Positions 23,482 to 28,843 of a stretch of 28,843 bases of DNA are shown here, piece by piece. The notes under the pieces are model-generated. The model was not told the origin of the DNA and searched no databases. It saw only the letters and a program-made list of their open reading frames with translations. Within the stretch, counting starts at the first letter, position 1; each line of letters opens with the position of its first letter. The stretch is taken from positions 1-28,843 of the forward strand of contig SZOR01000048.1 of assembly GCA_030263275.1 (NCBI GenBank), in the 5' to 3' direction. This DNA is from DSNY01 sp016861185. GTDB taxonomy: Bacteria; Pseudomonadota; Gammaproteobacteria; Burkholderiales; Burkholderiaceae_F. The position numbers were made by a program, and so were the translations under genes.

Positions 23482-23512
23482 CCGCCGTGTCACTGTCAAC
23501 GGCGGTTGTCTC
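23482..23512 (+). terminator. Weak candidate terminator between the two barrel genes
   Basis: Stem CCGCCGT (23482-23488) / ACGGCGG (23499-23505) with a 10-nt loop is followed by TTGTCTCTTT. The stem is short and the tail only partly T-rich, so it may attenuate rather than stop transcription. The gap of 214 nt suggests the second gene also has its own promoter. Confidence 0.4.
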
Positions 23513-23678
23513 TTTCGTCCCACTTCCGTCGCCGGTCTAGAGCCCACGGTCGACTCGTTTCGGCAACAAGTGCCGCGAACCTTGATCGCGGGCAAGGGCA
23601 AGCTGCTGCGTCAAGGCACATTGCTCGTCGTGCCTCGATGAAAGAAGGCGCGACCGTCGCTAACCAGTGGGAGGTTCT

Positions 23679-24236
23679 ATGAGATTCAAACGAGCGCTAT
23701 TGGGCTCGGTCATCTTCGCTTCGATGCTGTTCTCGGGTACCGCGATGGCGCAGGGCTACGTTGGCGCATCGATCGGCCAGTCCGAGTTGAAGGAAGACTG
23801 CATCCCCGGATTCGCCTGCGACTTCAAGGACACCGGATTCAAGCTGTACGGCGGCTACATGTTCACGCCGAACCTGGGGGTCGAGGGTGCGTACGTCGAT
23901 CTCGGCAAGGCCCGCTTGTCCGTGGGCAGCGCCTCCGGCGACCTCGAAGCCACCGGCTTCGCGCTCCTCGGTAAAGCAGTGCTGCCGATCGACCAGTTTT
24001 CGCTCTTCGCGAAGCTCGGCTTCGCCTATCTGGACACGGAGTTCTCCGCCACCGGACCGGGTGGAAGCGCCAGCATCTCCGAGTCGAACACGGACGTCGT
24101 CTGGGGTGTCGGCGCCGGGTACAGCTTCACCAGGAATCTGGGCGTGCGCGTCGAGTACGAGCGCTTTCGTGCAGAGTTGCCGGGGGTCAAATCCGATGTC
24201 GACCTGCTGTCGGTCGGCGTGACCTATCGATTCTGA
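23679..24236 (+). CDS. Outer-membrane beta-barrel protein (copy 2)
   Basis: A 185-residue exported barrel protein. Signal peptide residues 1-24 end AMA. As in copy 1, the first loop contains two cysteines (CIPGFAC), followed by TGFKLYGGYMFTPNLGVEG, and the chain ends VTYRF with terminal Phe. This suggests a tandem duplication that has diverged in the loops. GGAGG lies 5-6 nt before the ATG at 23679; an upstream in-frame start would put Met-Gly-Gly-Ser before the signal peptide and lacks a site. A strong terminator follows 23 nt after the stop. Confidence 0.9.
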   Translation: MRFKRALLGSVIFASMLFSGTAMAQGYVGASIGQSELKEDCIPGFACDFKDTGFKLYGGYMFTPNLGVEGAYVDLGKARLSVGSASGDLEATGFALLGKAVLPIDQFSLFAKLGFAYLDTEFSATGPGGSASISESNTDVVWGVGAGYSFTRNLGVRVEYERFRAELPGVKSDVDLLSVGVTYRF

Positions 24237-24259
24237 CTGCGATCGTTCATCACGTGAAA

Positions 24260-24287
24260 CCGCGGCCTCGGCCGCGGCTTTTTTTTT
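24260..24287 (+). terminator. Strong rho-independent terminator
   Basis: An 8-bp perfect GC stem CCGCGGCC (24260-24267) / GGCCGCGG (24270-24277) with a 2-nt apex is followed by C and nine T residues (24279-24287). It closes the outer-membrane protein unit before the transporter gene. In practice the apex would open to a 4-nt loop. Confidence 0.92.
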
Positions 24288-24346
24288 GTCCGCGTCGCGC
24301 GTCTCGATGGAAGCGTTCCGTCGCGGCCATCGGCGACAATCGCGCG

Positions 24347-25246
24347 ATGAGCACACCCGCGCTGTTCTTCTTCGCCGTGGCGATCTGGGGTTCGACCTGG
24401 ATCGCGATCACCTTCCAGCTCGCCGCCGCGGCGCCGGAAACGGGCGTGGCGTGGCGCTTCCTGTGCGCGGCCGCACTGCTCGCCGCATACTGCCTGTGGC
24501 GCCGCGTGCCGCTGCGCTTCGATCGCCGCATGCACCTGCTGTTTGCCGCGCAGGGGCTGACGGGCTTTGCGGTCAGCTACATCTTCGTCTATCACGCGGA
24601 ACGCTTCATCGTGTCCGGGCTCGTCGCCGTCGGCTACGCCGCCTCGCCGCTCGTGAATCTGCTGCTGGCGCGCTGGCTGTTCGGCACGCCGATGTCGCGT
24701 CGCGTGGCGGCCGGCGGCGTGCTCGGGCTCGCCGGCATCGCGACGATCTTCGGCCACGAGTTCGCGCGGCTCGACCTGCAGGGGCCGGTCGCGACCGGCG
24801 CCGCGTTCACGATCGGCGCGGTGCTGCTGTCCGGGCTGGCGAGCATGGCGGCGACGCGCTATCACGCGCTCGGCGTCTCGGGCTGGGGTCCGCTCGCATG
24901 GGCGATGGCCTACGGCGGCGGCGCCACGCTCGCGATCGCGCTGGCGCTCGGCCGTCCGCTCGGCTTCGAGTTGGGCTTCGCGGCCGTCGCCTCGTTCCTG
25001 TACCTCGTGGTCGCCGGCTCGGTTCTCGCATTCGGCGCGTTCTTCACGCTGGTGGCGCGCATCGGCGCAGCGCGCGCCGGTTACGTCGGCGTGATGGTGC
25101 CGATCGTCGCGCTGCTGATCTCGTCGGTGTTCGAGGGCTATCCGTGGACCTGGCAGACCTTCGCCGGCATCGCGCTCGCGGTCGCCGGCAACGTCCTGGC
25201 GCTGCATCGCCCCGCGCAGCCGCGCGCGACCGCGGCGGCCGCATAA
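24347..25246 (+). CDS. DMT-superfamily (EamA) transporter
   Basis: A 299-residue inner-membrane protein with about ten membrane helices in two EamA repeats. The first opens ALFFFAVAIWGSTWIAI (the common WG...W motif); the second begins around residue 150 after a short cytoplasmic link. The end of the second repeat shows RIGAARAGYVGVMVPIVALLISSVFEGY, typical of amino-acid or metabolite exporters of the RhaT/YedA group. The substrate is unknown. The ATG at 24347 lies 60 nt after the terminator, and the stop is 8 nt before mtnA, so the two genes are probably co-transcribed. Confidence 0.93.
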   Translation: MSTPALFFFAVAIWGSTWIAITFQLAAAAPETGVAWRFLCAAALLAAYCLWRRVPLRFDRRMHLLFAAQGLTGFAVSYIFVYHAERFIVSGLVAVGYAASPLVNLLLARWLFGTPMSRRVAAGGVLGLAGIATIFGHEFARLDLQGPVATGAAFTIGAVLLSGLASMAATRYHALGVSGWGPLAWAMAYGGGATLAIALALGRPLGFELGFAAVASFLYLVVAGSVLAFGAFFTLVARIGAARAGYVGVMVPIVALLISSVFEGYPWTWQTFAGIALAVAGNVLALHRPAQPRATAAAA

Positions 25247-25254
25247 TCGACGCC

Positions 25255-26340
25255 ATGAAGGTCGAAGGAGTCCATTACCGCTCGATCTGGCCGATCGGCA
25301 CGCGCGCCGTCGGCATCATCGACCAAACGCGGCTGCCGTACGCGTTCGCCACGCTCGAGCTCGCGTCCTGCGCGGCGGTCGTGGATGCGATCCGCGCGAT
25401 GAAGCTGCGCGGCGCGCCGCTGATCGGCGTGGCGGGTGCCTACGGCATGGCGCTCGCGATGAACGAAGATCCTGGGGACGCAAATCTCGCGCGCGCGCAG
25501 GCGACGCTCGCCGCCGCGCGACCGACCGCGGTCAACCTGCGCTGGGCGCTCGACCGCATGCAGGTCCTGCTCGCGCGCACGCCGCGCAACGAGCGCGCGC
25601 GCGCCGCATGGCGCGAAGCTGCATGCATCGCCGACGAGGACGTCGAAATCAATCGCGCGCTGGGTGCGCACGGCGCCAAGCTGCTGGCCGGCGTGCACGC
25701 GCGCACCGGACGTACGGTCGAGGTGCTGACCCACTGCAACGCGGGCTGGATGGCGACCGTCGATTACGGCACCGCGCTGTCGGCGATCTACCAGGCGCAC
25801 GATGCCGGCGTGCCGCTGCACGTGTGGGTCGACGAAACGCGGCCGCGCAACCAGGGACTGCTGACCGCGTGGGAACTCGCCGCGCACGGCGTGCCGTACA
25901 CGCTGGTCGCCGACAATGCCGGCGGCCATCTGATGCAGCGCGGGCGCGTCGATCTGGTGCTGGTCGGCGCGGACCGCGTGACCGCGGCGGGCGACGTGTG
26001 CAACAAGATCGGCACCTACCTGAAGGCGCTGGCCGCGCGCGACAACGGCGTGGCGTTCTACGCGGCGGTGCCTTCGCCGACGATCGACTGGACCGTGCGC
26101 GACGCGTTCGCCGAGATTCCGATCGAAGAGCGCGACGGCGACGAACTGCGCTTCGTCGCCGGACGCACCGACGCGGGCGAAGGAACGCGCGTGCGCATTG
26201 CCGACGCAGCGGTCCCGGTGGCCAATCCTGCGTTCGACGTCACGCCCGCGCAACTCGTGACCGGGATCATCACCGAGCGCGGCATCGCCGCGCCGCGCGA
26301 GCTGGCGGCGCTGTTTCCCGATCTGCGCGCGGCGGCCTGA
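25255..26340 (+). CDS. mtnA: S-methyl-5-thioribose-1-phosphate isomerase
   Basis: A 361-residue enzyme that converts methylthioribose-1-phosphate to methylthioribulose-1-phosphate in methylthioadenosine salvage. The family signatures are clear: RGAPLIGVAGAYGMA near 52-66, the catalytic Cys161 in THCNAGW, and Asp240 in LVGADRV, at virtually the same numbers as the catalytic Cys160 and Asp240 of the Bacillus subtilis enzyme. The sequence is full length. It starts 8 nt after the transporter stop without a visible Shine-Dalgarno, suggesting translational coupling. A class II aldolase gene follows after a heptad-rich gap of 89 nt. Confidence 0.97.
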   Translation: MKVEGVHYRSIWPIGTRAVGIIDQTRLPYAFATLELASCAAVVDAIRAMKLRGAPLIGVAGAYGMALAMNEDPGDANLARAQATLAAARPTAVNLRWALDRMQVLLARTPRNERARAAWREAACIADEDVEINRALGAHGAKLLAGVHARTGRTVEVLTHCNAGWMATVDYGTALSAIYQAHDAGVPLHVWVDETRPRNQGLLTAWELAAHGVPYTLVADNAGGHLMQRGRVDLVLVGADRVTAAGDVCNKIGTYLKALAARDNGVAFYAAVPSPTIDWTVRDAFAEIPIEERDGDELRFVAGRTDAGEGTRVRIADAAVPVANPAFDVTPAQLVTGIITERGIAAPRELAALFPDLRAAA

Positions 26341-26359
26341 AAGGCCCGCTCCCCGTGAT

Positions 26360-26429
26360 CCGTTGAGCGTTGACGACCGCATCGAGCCGGATGGTTTACG
26401 GGCAACGGATAACGGTCAACGGAAGATCG
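26360..26429. repeat. Heptad array in the mtnA-aldolase gap
   Basis: Ten 7-nt steps end exactly at the aldolase ATG. The first two units are CCGTTGA and GCGTTGA (26360-26373). After 21 nt (3 x 7) come TTTACGG, GCAACGG, ATAACGG and TCAACGG (26395-26422), then AAGATCG and ATG. CCGTTGA is the exact reverse complement of TCAACGG, so again opposed units share one register and could fold together. Confidence 0.8.
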
Positions 26430-27140
26430 ATGACTGAACCGAACGGAATCGCCGAAGACGGCCCCTCGTTGCGCGCGGAACTGATCGCGGTGGCGCGCCG
26501 GATGAACGCGGTCGGCATCAACGTCAACAAGGCCGGCAACGTGTCGGTTCGCTGCACGCGCGGGGCGCGCGAAGGGCTGCTGGTCACGCCGACCGGACTG
26601 CCATACGACGCGCTCGAGCCGGCCGATCTCGTATTCCTGCCGCTTTCGACCGCACGCACGGACGACGATGCGCCGGCGGGTGCGGTCGGCCGGCGGGAGC
26701 CCAGCAGCGAGTGGCGTTTCCACGTCGACATCCTGCGCGAGCGGCCGGAACTCGCTGCGATCGTGCACACGCATTCGCCGGCGGCGACGGCGCTCGCGTG
26801 CCACGGTATGGGGCTGCCGGCCTTTCACTACATGGTGGCGATGGCGGGCGGCAAGGACATCCGCTGCGCCGAGTACGCGACCTTCGGGACGCAGGCGCTG
26901 TCGGACAACGCGCTCGCCGCGCTCGCCGGCCGGCGCGCCTGCCTGCTCGCGCATCACGGCGTCATCGCCTGCGGCGCGTCGCTCGACGCGGCGCTCGCGC
27001 TCGCGATCGAGGTCGAGCACCTCGCGCGGATCTACCTGCAGGCCCGCACGCTGGGCGAGCCGCCGCGGCTGCCGGACGACGAAATGGCGCGCGTGCTGGA
27101 GAAGTTCGGCGCCTACGGTTCGCCGGCACGCCGCGGGTAG
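26430..27140 (+). CDS. Class II aldolase/adducin-family protein
   Basis: A 236-residue zinc-dependent aldolase of the L-fuculose-1-phosphate aldolase family. Metal and catalytic residues follow the FucA spacing exactly: E94 (SSEW), H113 and H115 (VHTHS), and H176 (AHHGVI). The phosphate-binding region AGNVSVR (35-41) and LLVTPTGLPYD (50-60) are intact. It is placed straight after mtnA, so methylthioribulose-1-phosphate or 5-deoxyribulose-1-phosphate is the likely substrate, either as dehydratase (MtnB-like) or as aldolase (Ald2 of the DHAP shunt). Glu94 favours the aldolase reading. The ATG at 26430 has only GGAAGA upstream, within the heptad array. Confidence 0.92.
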   Translation: MTEPNGIAEDGPSLRAELIAVARRMNAVGINVNKAGNVSVRCTRGAREGLLVTPTGLPYDALEPADLVFLPLSTARTDDDAPAGAVGRREPSSEWRFHVDILRERPELAAIVHTHSPAATALACHGMGLPAFHYMVAMAGGKDIRCAEYATFGTQALSDNALAALAGRRACLLAHHGVIACGASLDAALALAIEVEHLARIYLQARTLGEPPRLPDDEMARVLEKFGAYGSPARRG

Positions 27141-27243
27141 GCGCGGCGGTCCGGGCGCTGGTGACCGGCGAGTCGGATATTCGCGTTGCCTGCGCGCAAA
27201 CCGACGGCGAGAATCCAAGCCAACGGAGACGGAAGTACCCTCG

Positions 27244-28026
27244 ATGTCCGGCGAGAAGGACGACGCGAAGACCGGCGCAGGTTGGCCCGCGGTCACGCTT
27301 TCCCTCGACCGCAACCGGCCGGGTGATACCTCGGTGCGCGCCGCGATGTGGCCGACGCTCAAGCTCGACACGGACGAGCGCTGGTTCGACGAGCTGTACG
27401 TCTGGACCGAAGGCTTTCAGCCGGGCACGATGCAGCGCGCGCGCATTCAGCTCAACGCGCTCACCAAGGCTTTCGTGCTGCTGGAGCGCGAAAAGGTGCG
27501 GCGAATCGGCGTCACGCTGTCGTTCGGCACGGTCGAGCGCTGCCTCGACCTCGTGACCGACGCTTTCGACGCACACCGCTTCCACACGCATCGGATCGTC
27601 GTGCTGCTGCGCGGCCAGCTCGACCGGCTCCGCTCGCCGTACCGCGTTCAGAGCTTCATCGACTGGTTGCGGTCGATGCACGTCCCGGTCGGCTATCGGC
27701 TGTCGGCCCCGCGCGTCAGCATGGAGCTGAGGGCGATCGACCTGGTGCAGCCCGACTTCACAAAGCTGCTGGCGCCGGCCTCGAAACGTCCCGAATTCTG
27801 GGAAGACGTGCTGCTCGAAGCGCGCGTCGCGGGCCTGCGCACCGATCGACTGATCGTCGCCGGCATCGAGACGCGCGAGCAGCGCGCGCTGGCAGTGCAG
27901 GCCGGATTCGGCTTCGCCCAGGGATCGGCGATCCGGCGGGCCTACGACCCGCCGTCGATCCGAACGCCGCCGACCCTGCCACCTCAGGGCGCGCCCGAGG
28001 CGGCGATCGACGATACCCAGTCCTAG
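27244..28026 (+). CDS. Degenerate EAL-domain protein
   Basis: A 260-residue protein with the outline of an EAL (cyclic-di-GMP phosphodiesterase) domain. The best match is the C-terminal half: LIVAGIETREQRALAVQAGFGFAQGSAI (203-230) corresponds to the EAL segment AEGVET...GxxxxQGxxf. The catalytic elements are missing: the region of the EAL motif reads ELYVWTEG (50-57), the DDFGTG stretch reads SAPRVS (154-159), and the KID lysine position is Q. It should not cleave cyclic-di-GMP but may bind it or a protein partner. It begins 103 nt after the aldolase and shares its stop with the convergent csoR-like gene. Confidence 0.8.
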   Translation: MSGEKDDAKTGAGWPAVTLSLDRNRPGDTSVRAAMWPTLKLDTDERWFDELYVWTEGFQPGTMQRARIQLNALTKAFVLLEREKVRRIGVTLSFGTVERCLDLVTDAFDAHRFHTHRIVVLLRGQLDRLRSPYRVQSFIDWLRSMHVPVGYRLSAPRVSMELRAIDLVQPDFTKLLAPASKRPEFWEDVLLEARVAGLRTDRLIVAGIETREQRALAVQAGFGFAQGSAIRRAYDPPSIRTPPTLPPQGAPEAAIDDTQS

Positions 28027-28301
28027 GCGAACTTGGCCAGCGCGCGGGCGATGCGCTGGACGCGCGCCTCCTGCTTCTCGCCTTTCGCGACTGCAAACTG
28101 GGGATGCTCGAGCGCGCAGGCGAGCAGCTCGTAGAACGCCTTGTCGAGCGCCTTGCGCGCGGCCGACAGTTGCTGCGCGACCGCCTCGCAGTCCTCATTC
28201 GCCTCGATCATGTGCTGCACGCCGCGGATCTGGCCCTCGACGCGCTTCAGGCGCATCACGAGGTCGCGCCGCGCGGTCTGTGCGTCGCGTACTTCGGCCA
28301 T
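28023..28301 (-). CDS. CsoR/FrmR-family (DUF156) transcriptional repressor
   Basis: A 92-residue all-helical repressor. The family core RLKRVEGQIRGVQHMIE (17-33) and EDCEAVAQQLSAARKALDKAF (36-56) is clear. Cys38 matches the conserved first ligand (Cys36 of M. tuberculosis CsoR). The usual His61 and Cys65 positions are Ala63 and Pro67; instead a second cysteine, Cys62, lies one residue before the His position. Such a pair suits a thiol/persulfide sensor better than a copper site, but this is inference. GAGG precedes the ATG at 28301. It is the last gene of the RND-DUF2892 unit, 7 nt after the DUF2892 stop. Confidence 0.92.
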   Translation of the reverse strand: MAEVRDAQTARRDLVMRLKRVEGQIRGVQHMIEANEDCEAVAQQLSAARKALDKAFYELLACALEHPQFAVAKGEKQEARVQRIARALAKFA

Positions 28302-28308
28302 CGTCGCC

Positions 28309-28530
28309 TCAGGCGCGCGCAGCGCGCGCTTCGGGCACGCCGAGCTTCTTCAGGATCCAGCCGAGCGGGCAGACGTTGGTGAAGCCGAACTGCAGCAGGT
28401 TCGCGCCGACGAAGGCGGTGAACGCGAGCCACCATTTCGACAGGAACAGCGGACTGCCTTCGATGCCCAGCGCGAGCGAAAGCAGGACGAAGGTGCCCGC
28501 AAGGACCCGGATGTAGCGTTCGACGGTCAT
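28309..28530 (-). CDS. DUF2892 (YgaP-like) membrane protein
   Basis: A 73-residue inner-membrane protein with two helices (about 6-24 and 32-50) and the family ending GFTNVCPLGWILKKLG. DUF2892 segments occur alone or fused to rhodanese domains, as in YgaP, which places the family near sulfur handling. AAGGAG lies 7 nt before the ATG at 28530; the stop of the RND pump gene is 1 nt upstream, so the genes are co-translated. Function is not established. Confidence 0.9.
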   Translation of the reverse strand: MTVERYIRVLAGTFVLLSLALGIEGSPLFLSKWWLAFTAFVGANLLQFGFTNVCPLGWILKKLGVPEARAARA

Positions 28531-28531
28531 A

Positions 28532-28843
28532 TCAAGCTCCTTGATGCTTGGGTTGAACGGCGGGTTCGGTCGCGCGCGCGCGTTCGGCTTCCTGCCGCCA
28601 CGTCGCCGCGTAGTACAGGACCGGAATCACGACCAGCGTCAGCAGCGTCGACACGAAGATGCCGAACAGCAGCGAAATCGCCAGGCCGTTGAAGATCGGG
28701 TCGTCGAGGATGAACACCGCGCCGAGCATCGCCGCCACCGCGGTCAGCACGATCGGCTTGGCGCGCACGCTGGCGGCGTCGATCGTCGCCTGCTGCAGGT
28801 CGCCGCATTCGCCGAGCCGCTGGTGGATGAAGTCCACCAGCAG
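28532..28843 (-). CDS. RND efflux transporter permease (C-terminal part)
   Basis: The last 103 residues of an AcrB/CusA-type permease; the frame is open to the window edge at 28843, so the gene continues outside. The fragment shows VDFIHQRLGECGDLQQATIDAASVRAKPIVLTA, the conserved helix-11/12 region of RND pumps, then AISLLFGIFVSTLLTLVVIPVLYY as the final membrane helix and a short charged tail. Being upstream of DUF2892 and a CsoR-family repressor, it likely exports a toxic metal or thiol-reactive compound, but the substrate cannot be told from this piece. Confidence 0.92.
   Translation of the reverse strand: MLVDFIHQRLGECGDLQQATIDAASVRAKPIVLTAVAAMLGAVFILDDPIFNGLAISLLFGIFVSTLLTLVVIPVLYYAATWRQEAERARATEPAVQPKHQGA

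Overview
The window looks like chromosome from a very GC-rich, Gram-negative proteobacterium, most likely a betaproteobacterium (Burkholderiales, Rhodocyclales or a relative). The grounds are outer-membrane beta-barrel proteins ending in Phe, an RND efflux pump, a DksA-type protein, beta-class glutathione transferase and Tat-exported ABC substrate-binding protein, plus the style of the beta-oxidation cluster. No phage, transposase, CRISPR array, tRNA or rRNA was recognised. Coding is dense.

Layout. (1) 1-337 is non-coding and holds palindromes. (2) 338-13923, minus strand, is one long co-directional run headed by a TetR regulator: tetR, fadE-type acyl-CoA dehydrogenase, fadN-type hydroxyacyl-CoA dehydrogenase/enoyl-CoA hydratase, thiolase, hotdog thioesterase, alpha/beta hydrolase, NTF2-like protein, enoyl-CoA isomerase-like protein, second hotdog thioesterase, SGNH hydrolase, SDR, and an ABC substrate-binding protein with LivH permease. 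The first eight are tightly packed, several with 4-nt stop/start overlaps, and form a beta-oxidation operon. A good sigma70-like promoter with a 12-bp perfect palindrome next to its -10 lies directly before tetR, suggesting autoregulation of the whole unit. (3) 14069-17133: a LysR regulator diverges from DoxX, glutathione transferase and a DODA-type ring-cleavage dioxygenase. (4) 17144-22098, minus: TraB/GumN protein, L-2-hydroxyglutarate-oxidase-like flavoprotein and a large acyl-CoA synthetase/GNAT fusion related to protein acetyltransferase Pat. (5) 22326-28026, plus: DksA/TraR zinc-finger protein, two paralogous outer-membrane barrels closed by a strong terminator, a DMT-family transporter, mtnA, a class II aldolase and a degenerate EAL protein. 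(6) 28023-28843, minus: the end of an RND pump gene, a DUF2892 membrane protein and a CsoR-family repressor.

The individual genes belong to known families. The least ordinary feature is the intergenic DNA. Four co-directional gene junctions carry arrays of 7-nt repeats in strict 7-nt register. The heptad sequence differs from junction to junction, and at three of them, probably also the fourth, units occur in both orientations; the arrays run nearly to the next start codon. Separate palindrome families are also present: a CCCCCCTTT/AAAGGGGGG element (one inverted pair and one singleton that supplies a stop codon) and a CCCTCTCCCC/GGGGAGAGGG element that contains the livH ribosome-binding site. 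Functional points worth checking are a hydratase-like protein lacking both hydratase glutamates, a Pat-like protein that keeps both acyl-CoA-synthetase histidines, a CsoR-family repressor with an unusual cysteine pair next to DUF2892, and an mtnA-aldolase pair that may form a DHAP-shunt for methylthioadenosine salvage. All of this was read by eye, with no database or folding calculation.
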